Positions 1-7,785 of a stretch of DNA of 64,000 bases are shown here, in pieces. The notes beneath the pieces are model-generated. The model had not been told where the DNA came from, searched no databases, and saw only the letters and a program-made list of their open reading frames with translations. The position numbers and the translations under genes are program-made. Within the stretch, counting starts at the first letter, position 1. Every line of letters begins with the position of its first letter. Source of the DNA: Bordetella parapertussis (GTDB lineage Bacteria > Pseudomonadota > Gammaproteobacteria > Burkholderiales > Burkholderiaceae_A); assembly GCA_945862305.1 (NCBI GenBank), contig CAMAXF010000001.1, positions 243,097 to 307,096 of the forward strand, written 5' to 3'.

Positions 1-153
1 GCACGGGCCATGTTCATCGACGAGATGGAGGCCAAAGGCCCGTTGCGCATCACCGACGTGGAGGACGCGCAGAAGGCCATGATGCGGATTGCCAAGAAGC
101 TCTCCGACAAGGGCGAGCTGATGCTTGCAGGCCGTGGCGATGATTTTGTTTGA
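1..153 (+). CDS. fliG: FliG flagellar motor switch protein, C-terminal end (partial)
   Basis: Only the last 50 codons lie in the window, reading from base 1 to the TGA at 151-153. The peptide runs through a DVEDAQK segment and ends in GRGDDFV. This matches the C-terminal domain of FliG, where the family characteristically finishes in a Gly-rich stretch followed by DDFV. FliG is the rotor protein that couples stator torque to the MS-ring and C-ring at the cytoplasmic face. Its place directly before fliH, fliI and fliJ is the usual fliF-G-H-I-J operon order. The 5' part lies outside the window, so start and length cannot be judged. Confidence 0.9.
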   Translation, partial: ARAMFIDEMEAKGPLRITDVEDAQKAMMRIAKKLSDKGELMLAGRGDDFV

Positions 154-1555
154 TTTTGCAACGCCGGCCGAGAAGGCCCGCGTCAAGGTGATGCTGCGGC
201 CGGAGGACAGCCCGCTGTTTTCGCCCACACGCCATGGCCCGGCCTTCTCGCCACAGTTTGATGCCGATGAGCCCATACGGCGCAATCGGTTCGCCCGCGG
301 CATTCCCCAGGGCGATGACGGTACGGATTCAGATGTGGACCTGCTCGAGCGTGACGGCGCAGAGGAGCAGGCCTCGGCACAAGACGAACAAGACGGCATC
401 GGCGCTCAGGACGGTACCGATGGCCTGGCTGCGGAAGGCGCGGCGGTACAAGACGGCAATGATGCCGCGCAAGCGGCTGCCGATGCTGGCATAGAGACCC
501 GCACAGAACCCAGCGCGGGGGCCAGTGCGGATGCTCATTCAGACAACAACGCACTGGCCGGCGGGGCCGATGCAGAGGCGAGGGTAGGAGCACAGGCAGA
601 AGCGCAGGCAGCAGCAGAGTTTGCTGAGGTGACGGACGCCGCGAGTGCAGACGCGCAGGGCTTGCCGGATTCGGGCGCCGCGATGCAAGAGGCTGCGACT
701 GAAGCCTCAACGGAACATGTATCACAAGACACGGGCGCCAATCCAGACTCGGTCGAGGCATCGGCCACCACCGAATCCGCAGGTGCTGCCGAGCAGAGCG
801 ATGTTGAAGGTTCCGACGCGTCCAACGCTTCCGCCGACGCCTCCACGGATGCTCCAGGTGCCACTCCCCTCGACGCCTCCACCGAAGACCTTGTGAAGCA
901 GGCCTTCGTGGCCGGCTATGCCGCAGCCAAGGCTGAGCTGGGTAAGGGTGCTGCAGCGTCCAGCCCCGAGGCTGAAGATGCTGCCTATCTGCGTGGCCTG
1001 GAAGAAGGTCAGCGCCAGACCAAGGACGAACTCGAGGCCGAGGTATTGCTCGCGGCCGATGACTTGAAGGCGCTGGCCAACCAACTGGCCCAGGCGGCGC
1101 GCGACACCGAAACCTTTTACCAACCACTGCTCAAGCTCTCGATGCACCTGGCCGAGCAACTGGTGCGCGGCGAACTGAGTTTGTCGGGCCAGGCGGTGAC
1201 CCGGCTCGTGGAGCGCTGCCTGTCTGAATTCCAGCAAGAGACCAGCGCGCCCATTGTGGTGCGCATGAACCCCGCGGACCATGAGCGGCACCTGGCCTAC
1301 GGGGCCATGGCGCCCAAGAACATGGACCTTCGCCCCGACCCGAGCCTGTCTGCGGGCAGCGTGAAGGTGTCGATGAACGGGGCGATGATCGAAGACCTCA
1401 TCGAGCACCGCCGCCAGGCCCTCTGGGATTCCCTGATGTCAGCGGCCGCCACACCGGATGACGACCTGCCGGATTCCTTTCTTCGCAATGTGGCCATCGT
1501 GAAAGAGGCGATGGCATCGGTCGACGATGAAAGTACTCAGCCCCCTGCACTTTGA
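140..1555 (+). CDS. fliH: FliH flagellar export ATPase regulator with a long acidic insert
   Basis: FliH binds the export ATPase FliI and links it to the C-ring and export gate. The ATG at 140 gives 471 aa; a TTG at 125 would add five residues. Either start lies inside the end of fliG, so translation is probably coupled. Residues about 247-471 look like the family domain: a helical Gly-containing region (YLRGLEEGQRQ) followed by a C-terminal block that includes LAEQLVRGELSL. Residues about 58-246 are Ala, Asp, Glu, Ser and Thr-rich low-complexity sequence with no recognisable domain, so the protein is about twice the usual length of roughly 230 aa. The assignment rests on the C-terminal block and the position between fliG and fliI. 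Confidence 0.85.
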   Translation: MILFDFATPAEKARVKVMLRPEDSPLFSPTRHGPAFSPQFDADEPIRRNRFARGIPQGDDGTDSDVDLLERDGAEEQASAQDEQDGIGAQDGTDGLAAEGAAVQDGNDAAQAAADAGIETRTEPSAGASADAHSDNNALAGGADAEARVGAQAEAQAAAEFAEVTDAASADAQGLPDSGAAMQEAATEASTEHVSQDTGANPDSVEASATTESAGAAEQSDVEGSDASNASADASTDAPGATPLDASTEDLVKQAFVAGYAAAKAELGKGAAASSPEAEDAAYLRGLEEGQRQTKDELEAEVLLAADDLKALANQLAQAARDTETFYQPLLKLSMHLAEQLVRGELSLSGQAVTRLVERCLSEFQQETSAPIVVRMNPADHERHLAYGAMAPKNMDLRPDPSLSAGSVKVSMNGAMIEDLIEHRRQALWDSLMSAAATPDDDLPDSFLRNVAIVKEAMASVDDESTQPPAL

Positions 1556-2933
1556 CGCAGTGGCCGATGCGGCCATTGCTCGAACCCGCGCGCCTGCTCC
1601 CATGCGAGAGGGCAGCCTGGTGCGTGTGGTCGGCCTCACCCTGGAAGCCCGCGGCGTGCATGCCCCGCTGGGTGCCGTCTGCGAAGTGGTGGGCGACGAT
1701 GGCCAGCGTGTGGAGGCTGAGGTGGTGGGCTTTCAGGAACAAACGGTCTACCTCATGCCCTTTGGCGAGACCAAGGGCATTGGCCCCGGATCTCGCGTGC
1801 GAGTCTTGGAGCCCACGGCCCATGCCAAGCTCGGCCCTGAATTGTTGGGCCGCGTGGTGGGCCCGCGTGGAGAGCCCCTCGATGGCCGCCCCGCGCCCGA
1901 CTGCAAGACGGTGCTTGGCCTTGATGGCCTGCCCTTGAACGCCATGGAACGTGGGCCCATTCATGACGTGCTCGATGTGGGCGTGAAGGCCATCAACGGC
2001 ATGCTCACCATGGGCAAGGGCCAACGCATTGGGCTCATTGCGGGCTCTGGCGTGGGCAAGAGCAGCCTGCTGGGCATGCTCACCCGTTACACCAAGGCCG
2101 ACCTCGTGGTGATTGGCCTCATTGGGGAGCGCGGCCGTGAGGTGCAGTCCTTCATTCAGGAATCCTTAGGGCCCGAGGGCCTGGCCCGATCGGTGGTGGT
2201 GGCTGCACCAGCCAACGTCTCCGCCATTCTGCGGCTCAAGGCCGTGCAGTACACCCACCTCATTGCAGAATACTTTCGCGACCAGGGCAAGAACGTGCTG
2301 CTGCTGGTCGACAGCCTGACCCGAGTGGCCCATGCCCAGCGCGAGATTGGTCTTGCGGTGGGGGAGCCGCCCACGGCCAAGGGCTATCCGCCCTCGGTCT
2401 TCACCCTCATTCCGAACCTGATTGAACGCGCAGGTGTGGGCCGACATGGCCATGGCGCCATCACGGCCGTCTACACGGTCTTGGCCGAGGGTGACGATGC
2501 CAATGATCCCATCGTGGACATTGCGCGGGCCTCGCTCGATGGCCAGGTGATGCTCTCTCGGGAACTGGCCGATGCCGCCCATTACCCCGCCATCGATTTG
2601 AACGGCTCGATCTCTCGGGTCATGCAGGGCCTGGTGGAGCCCGAGGTTCAAAAGGCCGCCAATCGGCTTCGACGCCTCTGGTCCATCTATCAACAGAACC
2701 AAGACCTCATTCAGGTGGGGGCCTATCAGCCCGGGGCCAACCCCGATTTGGATGTGGCCATTCGAATGCGAGCAGAGCTCGAGGGATTCCTTCGGCAAGA
2801 CATTGAATCGCCTGTGACCTACGAGGCCACCCGCGAGACCCTGATGAACCTGGCAGCCCGAGCCGTGCCCGAGGCGCCCCAGCAGCAACGCTCGGCGGCC
2901 TCTGGCCAACGGGCTGCAGGCATGCGGCTATGA
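1527..2933 (+). CDS. fliI: FliI flagellum-specific export ATPase
   Basis: FliI is the F1-beta-like hexameric ATPase of the flagellar type III export apparatus and delivers export substrates with their chaperones. The 468 aa length is normal for the family. Visible motifs are Walker A GSGVGKSS at 173-180, the adjacent GERGREVQ segment of this ATPase class near 200, and Walker B VLLLVD at 257-262. The start overlaps fliH by 29 bases and the stop overlaps fliJ by 4, which indicates coupled translation within one operon. No Shine-Dalgarno sequence is obvious at the start. Confidence 0.97.
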   Translation: MKVLSPLHFDAVADAAIARTRAPAPMREGSLVRVVGLTLEARGVHAPLGAVCEVVGDDGQRVEAEVVGFQEQTVYLMPFGETKGIGPGSRVRVLEPTAHAKLGPELLGRVVGPRGEPLDGRPAPDCKTVLGLDGLPLNAMERGPIHDVLDVGVKAINGMLTMGKGQRIGLIAGSGVGKSSLLGMLTRYTKADLVVIGLIGERGREVQSFIQESLGPEGLARSVVVAAPANVSAILRLKAVQYTHLIAEYFRDQGKNVLLLVDSLTRVAHAQREIGLAVGEPPTAKGYPPSVFTLIPNLIERAGVGRHGHGAITAVYTVLAEGDDANDPIVDIARASLDGQVMLSRELADAAHYPAIDLNGSISRVMQGLVEPEVQKAANRLRRLWSIYQQNQDLIQVGAYQPGANPDLDVAIRMRAELEGFLRQDIESPVTYEATRETLMNLAARAVPEAPQQQRSAASGQRAAGMRL

Positions 2934-3382
2934 CCAAACGGCGTGAGGAGAGCCTGGGCCTCTTGGCCAAGCTGGCCGACCAGAAGGTGGTGGCTGCACA
3001 GCGCAAGCTCGTCGAGGTGCAGCAGGCCCATGCCAAACTTCAAGACAAGGCCCAGAAGGTCGCTGCCCTCATGGCCGACTACCGAAACCAATTGCAGTCG
3101 GTGGATGAAGATCCGGGAATGGTGAAGAGTCAGTCCATTCGGCGCTTCATTCAAAACCTGCTGGAGGTGGAGGCCCGCCTGGCCCTGGAGCACGACCAGA
3201 CCATGGCCTGGGAGCGCAAGGTGCGCGAGGAATTGCTCGCGGCCCAGGTCGAGGCCAAGAAGATGGAGTCGCTCTGTGAACGGGCCAAGGCCCGGGCCGA
3301 CGAGGCCGCACAGAAGCGGGAGCAGGGCCGACTCGATGCGGCTGGGCTGAGCCAATTTCACTTGCGCACGGCCCGGACGTAG
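2930..3382 (+). CDS. fliJ: FliJ flagellar export chaperone/ATPase stalk protein
   Basis: FliJ is a coiled-coil protein that enters the FliI ring like the gamma subunit of F1-ATPase and helps cycle export chaperones. The 150 aa product is almost entirely helical and charged, with heptad-like Leu, Ala, Lys and Glu spacing from about residue 8 to 140. That length and composition fit the family, which has few invariant residues. It overlaps fliI by 4 bases (ATGA) and is the last gene of this flagellar block. The call rests mainly on synteny and predicted coiled-coil character. Confidence 0.88.
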   Translation: MTKRREESLGLLAKLADQKVVAAQRKLVEVQQAHAKLQDKAQKVAALMADYRNQLQSVDEDPGMVKSQSIRRFIQNLLEVEARLALEHDQTMAWERKVREELLAAQVEAKKMESLCERAKARADEAAQKREQGRLDAAGLSQFHLRTART

Positions 3383-3403
3383 CCTTTTTTCACCCGCCTC
3401 GGG

Positions 3404-3409
3404 TATATT
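3404..3409 (+). promoter_or_regulatory. Possible -10 element upstream of the Pal-like gene
   Basis: TATATT lies about 46 bases before the ATG at 3456, and a GGAG-type ribosome-binding site follows at about 3445. No good -35 hexamer is visible at 16-18 bases. It suggests that the lipoprotein gene has its own promoter after fliJ. Confidence 0.3.
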
Positions 3410-3455
3410 CTCGTGAGTTGAAGGACATTCACCCACGACCATCGAGGAGAAAAGA

Positions 3456-3956
3456 ATGAAAGTTGTTGTCGCCGCTGCAGCGATTGCACTGTTGGCCGGA
3501 TGTGCCAGCCAACCCCAAACCAAGGATGCTGCCGCACCCGTGTCGTCTGCCGCCGCAGATACCGCCGCGCGCAAGGCCGCTGCCGACAAGACCTCCGCCT
3601 TGTGGCTGGCCAAAGGCCGTCTGGGTGCCGTGGAGCCCGCGGTCTACTTCGATTACGACAAGTTCAACATCAAGCCCCAGTTCCACAACACGGTCTCGGC
3701 CTTTGGCAATTACATGGCCCTCGACGACAAGGCACGCATCGTCATTGAAGGCAATGCCGACGAGCGCGGCACGGTGGAATACAACCTGGCCCTGGGCCAA
3801 AAGCGTGCCGAGGCCGTGAGCATTGGCCTACAGGCCATTGGCGCCAGCCCCGCCCTCATTGAGGCGATCAGCAACGGCGAAGAAAAGCCCCGCAACAAGG
3901 CCAAGACAGAGGCCGCGTTTGCAGAGAATCGCCGCGCAGACCTCATCCTTAAGTAA
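3456..3956 (+). CDS. Pal-like OmpA-domain lipoprotein
   Basis: An OmpA/Pal-family outer-membrane lipoprotein of 166 aa. A short signal peptide ends in lipobox LAGC (Cys16), followed by an Ala-rich linker. Residues about 65-166 form an OmpA-C peptidoglycan-binding domain containing YFDYDKFNIKP, a NADERGT segment and NRRADLIL at the end. It probably tethers the outer membrane to peptidoglycan. It is a paralogue of the true pal at 62034-62621, shares YNLALGQ with it, and lies outside any tol genes. A GGAGAAAAG ribosome-binding site precedes the ATG and a terminator follows, so it is probably monocistronic. Its position after the flagellar genes hints at an envelope role linked to the flagellum, but that is inference. 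Confidence 0.85.
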   Translation: MKVVVAAAAIALLAGCASQPQTKDAAAPVSSAAADTAARKAAADKTSALWLAKGRLGAVEPAVYFDYDKFNIKPQFHNTVSAFGNYMALDDKARIVIEGNADERGTVEYNLALGQKRAEAVSIGLQAIGASPALIEAISNGEEKPRNKAKTEAAFAENRRADLILK

Positions 3957-3980
3957 TTACCCTGAACTGAGCTGCTTTGA

Positions 3981-4008
3981 AGGCCCGCCTCGTGCGGGCT
4001 TTCTTTTA
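3981..4008 (+). terminator. Rho-independent terminator after the Pal-like gene
   Basis: GCCCGC at 3983-3988 pairs with GCGGGC at 3994-3999 around a 5-base loop, extended by an A-T and a G-T pair. A T-rich tail (TTCTTTT) follows. It lies 25 bases after the stop codon at 3956. Confidence 0.8.
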
Positions 4009-4028
4009 GGTGCGATAACCTCTCGGCT

Positions 4029-5399
4029 ATGAGCGTTCCCAACCGACAATTCGATGAAAGCCTGGTTCGTATTCAGGCCCAGCGTCTTCAAGATGCCAGG
4101 CTCGCGTTGGGGCTCACCATCCACGATTTCATTCAGCCACTGAGCACCTCGAGGGCCCAGTTGGATGCCGTAGAGCGCGCGAACCTCGATGCCTTCTATG
4201 CACCGTTTTACTACGAGCGCTTGTTTCGCCGTTATGCAGAGGCCCTCTCGTTTGCAACGGAGACCATCGATGAGATGGTGGCAGCCTTCACGCCAGCGGA
4301 TTCGGCCAGCGACGATTCAACACCAAGCACCGTTCCACCCTCCGATACAGAGCCCACGAACGATGCTGCGATCGCAGCCAACAATGAATCATCGGCACGC
4401 ACTGCCGAGGCCGCGCCAGTTGCCCAAGATGCGGGCAGTGTGTCGATAGACCGAACGCCTGCAGACAGCGTGCCTGACGATTTCGCATCTCCGGATCCTT
4501 CATCCCCCAAGCCTGCCGCGGTGGCACCGCATGAGCGCGACCCCGGCCGAATCCTCGCCTCGGCACCGTCGTCTCGGCTGGCCCCAGAGAAAAGCAACTC
4601 GGGCTTTGGCTGGGTAAGCCTCGTGGTGGTGCTCAGCATCACCCTGGTGGCAGCCTGGTTCTTCACCGATCAGGGCGATGACCGCAAGGTGGTGTCTGCA
4701 GAGCCCAAGCCCGCGGCGTCCACTGCAGGCAGCGAATACGGCTCGCCAGCGCCGGCCGAGGCCAACAACGAATCCAAGCCCACGGCAAAGGCGAATGAAA
4801 GCGCCGCACCAGCAACCGCATCAGCAGCCGCTTCAGCGCCGAGCGTTGCGCCAGCGGCCACGGCTGCAAAGCCGGCAGTGGCTGCCCCCACAACCCCTGC
4901 TGCAGCACCAGCAACACCAGCAACACCAGCAACACCAGCGTCCTCCTCTGCAACGGTGGCCTCGTCCGCGACCCTGCCAGCCGGCACTGCCTCGCCTGCA
5001 ACGGCGGCCGCGAGTGGCACCTCGGGCCTGCCCGCCATGGAGATCGTGCCCACGGGCCGCAGTTGGATCTGGGTGCGTCAGGCCGACGATTCGATTCGAG
5101 AGTTTGCGGTGGCTGCCGGAGAGCGGGTGGTCTTTGAGCAGATGCCGATCTACATCGTCCTGGCCCGACCAGAGCAGGCCGAGGTAAAGATTTCTGGCCG
5201 GCCGGTTCGCCTGGGTCGCAACGATGCCGAGCGCGATCTCGGTCGGTTTGGCCGCAGTCAGCTGATTGAGGCGCGCAGCCAGGGCAGCACCCCCAGCGTG
5301 CCATTGGCACCCCGGCCTGCTCCAACCGTTGCGCCGGCTGCCAGTCCAGCGCCCAGCGCGACTCCAAGCGCCCCCGCCACCACCACATCCAATCCTTAA
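4029..5399 (+). CDS. RodZ-like cytoskeletal membrane protein
   Basis: RodZ anchors MreB to the inner membrane during lateral-wall synthesis. The 456 aa product has the RodZ layout. An N-terminal divergent HTH-like helical domain spans about residues 15-70, followed by an acidic linker. One membrane helix lies near 196-215 (SLVVVLSITLVAAWFF). A Pro/Ala/Thr-rich periplasmic linker follows to about 335. A C-terminal beta domain (about 336-400) opens with SWIWVRQADDS, as in the DUF4115 domain of RodZ. It is not next to ispG or hisS, where rodZ often sits, so a RodZ paralogue is possible. No Shine-Dalgarno sequence is visible; GATAAC at 4014-4019 lies close to the ATG. Confidence 0.7.
   Translation: MSVPNRQFDESLVRIQAQRLQDARLALGLTIHDFIQPLSTSRAQLDAVERANLDAFYAPFYYERLFRRYAEALSFATETIDEMVAAFTPADSASDDSTPSTVPPSDTEPTNDAAIAANNESSARTAEAAPVAQDAGSVSIDRTPADSVPDDFASPDPSSPKPAAVAPHERDPGRILASAPSSRLAPEKSNSGFGWVSLVVVLSITLVAAWFFTDQGDDRKVVSAEPKPAASTAGSEYGSPAPAEANNESKPTAKANESAAPATASAAASAPSVAPAATAAKPAVAAPTTPAAAPATPATPATPASSSATVASSATLPAGTASPATAAASGTSGLPAMEIVPTGRSWIWVRQADDSIREFAVAAGERVVFEQMPIYIVLARPEQAEVKISGRPVRLGRNDAERDLGRFGRSQLIEARSQGSTPSVPLAPRPAPTVAPAASPAPSATPSAPATTTSNP
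4911..4937 (+). repeat. Three perfect 9-bp tandem repeats inside the RodZ-like gene
   Basis: The unit GCAACACCA occurs at 4911-4919, 4920-4928 and 4929-4937 and encodes an Ala-Thr-Pro repeat in the periplasmic linker. Slippage would add or remove three residues without changing frame. Confidence 0.8.
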
Positions 5400-5420
5400 G
5401 GCCCAAGGGCGCCCCATGGC

Positions 5421-6353
5421 ATGAACCTCTGGCTGTTCGTGGCCTTGGCGGCCATTTGGGGCGCTTCCTTCTTGTTTCTTCGTGTGGCCGCACCGGCCTT
5501 TGGTGCCGGCCTCGCAGCAGAGCTGCGCGTGGGCATCGCCTTTCTTGCGCTCGCGCTCTTGGCTTGGGTCTGGCCTGCCATTCGCCACCGGGGGGGCCAA
5601 CTGCCGGCCCACGTGGCGCGATGGCACTTCTGGGTGGTGGGCGCACTCAACAGCGCGGTGCCCTTTGCCCTCTACGGCCTTGCGGCCCTGTCGCTCCCGG
5701 CTGGCTATTTGGCCATTCTCAACGCCTTGGTGCCGCTCTGGGGCGGGCTTCTGGCGGCCGTGTTTCTGGGTGAGGCCCTGCGCCTGCGGCTCGTGCTGGG
5801 TGTGGTTTTTGCTGCCCTGGGCGTGAGCCTTCTGGTGCAACTCGGCCCGGTCGCGGTCAATGCCCAAACCCTCCTTGCAGCAGCAGCCTGTGCGGGTGCC
5901 ACCTTCTGCTATGCGGTTGCGGGCATGCTCACCAAACGGTGGCTCTCGGAGGTCAATGCCTTTGAGAGTGCCCTGAGAAGCCTGGGCCCGGCCAGTGTTC
6001 TGCTCTTGCCCATTGCCCTGGTGGAAGCACCGCATGCCCAGCCCACCGCCATGGCCTGGTGGAGCGTGGCGGCCTTGGGCCTGCTCTGCTCAGCGGTGGC
6101 CTACCTCTTGTTCTTTCGGCTCATTCGGTCCGTGGGCCCGATCAAGGCCACCAGCGTCACCTTCCTCATTCCCGGCTTTGGGGTCTTCTGGGGGTTCGTG
6201 TTCTTGGGGGAGCCCCTCACCCTTGCGATGGGCCTGGGCCTGCTGCTGGTGATTGCGGCGAGCGCCCTGGTGTTGAGCACGCCGTCAGCGCCTGCATCAC
6301 CGCCGGCACATCATCGGCCACCACCACCCGCTCCAGGTGACCCGGGTAAATGA
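5421..6353 (+). CDS. EamA-family (DMT) exporter
   Basis: An inner-membrane drug/metabolite transporter of 310 aa. It has ten hydrophobic segments in two EamA repeats; the first opens with LAAIWGASFLFLR and the second begins near residue 150. Members export amino acids or other small metabolites, and the substrate here cannot be told. It starts 21 bases after the RodZ-like gene. The last 30 or so residues are Pro/His-rich, because the frame continues 137 bases into the convergent LOG gene. The conserved transporter body ends near 6280. Confidence 0.85.
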   Translation: MNLWLFVALAAIWGASFLFLRVAAPAFGAGLAAELRVGIAFLALALLAWVWPAIRHRGGQLPAHVARWHFWVVGALNSAVPFALYGLAALSLPAGYLAILNALVPLWGGLLAAVFLGEALRLRLVLGVVFAALGVSLLVQLGPVAVNAQTLLAAAACAGATFCYAVAGMLTKRWLSEVNAFESALRSLGPASVLLLPIALVEAPHAQPTAMAWWSVAALGLLCSAVAYLLFFRLIRSVGPIKATSVTFLIPGFGVFWGFVFLGEPLTLAMGLGLLLVIAASALVLSTPSAPASPPAHHRPPPPAPGDPGK

Positions 6354-6831
6354 AACCCTTCTCGCGGGCGCTCTCGACAAAGTCCATGAGGTCGTTGAAG
6401 TAGCCCGCCAGGTTGGCGATGACGATGGGCTTCTGATGGGCATTCGTCTGGGTGGCCGTCCAGACCTCGAAGAGTTCTTCAAAGGTGCCGATGCCGCCAG
6501 GCAGAACCAAAAAGACATCCGAGCGCGCCACCATTTCAATCTTGCGCTCGATCATGGTCTCTACAATGAGGAGCTCGGTGAGGCCCTCCAACGGGGGCTC
6601 GGTCTGCGTGAGGTATCGGGGAATGACACCCGTGACAGATGCGCCGCTCTGTAATGCCGCGCTCGCCACCACGCCCATCAGGCCAGTGCGCCCCGCGCCA
6701 AAGACCAGAGACCAGCCCTGCTGCCCAATGGCCTGGCCAATCTGTGAGGCCGACTCGGCCCAGTGCGCATCGATGCCGGCACGAGAGCCACAGAACACAC
6801 AGACGCGAAGAAATGAATGGGGCATGGTCAT
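6217..6831 (-). CDS. LOG-family protein (putative nucleotide 5'-monophosphate phosphoribohydrolase)
   Basis: LOG (lonely guy) proteins hydrolyse cytokinin-type or purine riboside 5'-monophosphates to base plus ribose phosphate. The 204 aa product shows GAGRTGLMG at 45-53 and the signature PGGIGTFEE at 111-119, with upstream Arg and Lys residues (ERKIEM) typical of the active site. The last 15 or so residues, a Ser/Pro/Gly-rich tail, are read antisense to the EamA gene and lie beyond the conserved domain. It is divergent from the MscS gene, with 42 bases between the start codons. Confidence 0.88.
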   Translation of the reverse strand: MTMPHSFLRVCVFCGSRAGIDAHWAESASQIGQAIGQQGWSLVFGAGRTGLMGVVASAALQSGASVTGVIPRYLTQTEPPLEGLTELLIVETMIERKIEMVARSDVFLVLPGGIGTFEELFEVWTATQTNAHQKPIVIANLAGYFNDLMDFVESAREKGFIYPGHLERVVVADDVPAVMQALTACSTPGRSPQSPAAGPGPSQG

Positions 6832-6873
6832 GGAGATGGTCCAATAGAGTATGAATCAGAACGAAAGGCAGGC

Positions 6874-7785
6874 ATGTTAAAGAGCACTCTTGAATCCCTT
6901 CTGCGTGAATGGGGCTACAACCAGTGGCCCGCATGGTTAGAGGCGACCCTGTCTCTGACCAATCTCATCCTGATTTTGTTGCTGGCCTGGATCAGCCTGC
7001 GCGTCACGCATCGCCTGGTGAGCGCCTTTCATCAGCGGCTCAAAGACAAAACAGCATCGGCCGAGGAGCAGCGCCGCATCGCCACGCTTGAGCGAGTGTT
7101 CGGCTATGTGGCCTCGGTGGTCATTTGGGTGGTCACCATCATGCTGGTGCTCTCGGAATTGGGCATCTCGATTGCGCCCATTCTGGCCACGGCAGGCGTG
7201 GCCGGCCTGGCCATTGGTTTTGGCGCCCAGAGTCTGGTCAAGGATTACTTCACGGGCTTTGTGATGCTGGTGGAAAACCAGATTCGCGTGGGCGACATTG
7301 TGGACATTGCCAATAAGACCGGGGCCGTGGAGGAACTCACCTTGCGCTATGTTCGGCTGCGTGACTACAGCGGTGCCGTTCACTTTGTTCCCAACGGCAT
7401 CATCACCTCGGTGAGCAACATGAGCCGCGACTTCGCCTTCGCGGTGGTGGATGTGGGCGTGGGCTATGAGGCAGAGTTGGAGACGGTCTTCCAGGTCATG
7501 AGGCGCACGGCGGAGGACCTTCGCGCCGACCCAGACTTCTCGGGCCGCATTCTCGAGGGCTTAGAAATTGCTGGGGTGGACCAGTGGGCCGAATCCTCGG
7601 TGATGATTCGGGCAAGGCTCAAGGTGGTGGCCCTGGAGCAGGCGAGCGTGCGGCGGGAATACCTGCGTCGATTGAAGACGGCCTTCGATGCCCACGGCAT
7701 CGACATTCCCTACCCACATCGGACGGTGGTGCAGCTGCCGGCAAGCAGCCGGGTTCCGCTCAAGGGCGATCCGCTCGACGACTGA
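6874..7785 (+). CDS. MscS-family small mechanosensitive channel
   Basis: A channel that opens under membrane tension to release solutes after hypo-osmotic shock. The 303 aa product has about three N-terminal membrane helices. The pore helix region is ILATAGVAGLAIGFGAQSL followed by VKDYFTGF. A beta domain (VGDIVDI, then VPNGIITSVSN) and an alpha/beta C-terminus follow. Length and order match MscS (about 286 aa). I chose the ATG at 6874 because AAAGGCAG precedes it; an in-frame start at 6817 would add 19 His/Gly-rich residues that overlap the LOG promoter. The 3' end overlaps the convergent permease gene by 26 bases. Confidence 0.9.
   Translation: MLKSTLESLLREWGYNQWPAWLEATLSLTNLILILLLAWISLRVTHRLVSAFHQRLKDKTASAEEQRRIATLERVFGYVASVVIWVVTIMLVLSELGISIAPILATAGVAGLAIGFGAQSLVKDYFTGFVMLVENQIRVGDIVDIANKTGAVEELTLRYVRLRDYSGAVHFVPNGIITSVSNMSRDFAFAVVDVGVGYEAELETVFQVMRRTAEDLRADPDFSGRILEGLEIAGVDQWAESSVMIRARLKVVALEQASVRREYLRRLKTAFDAHGIDIPYPHRTVVQLPASSRVPLKGDPLDD

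Noticed and set aside
183..1127. Long minus-strand open frame opposite fliH
   Set aside because: It mirrors the low-complexity GC-rich coding strand and has an Arg/Pro/His-rich composition with no domain.
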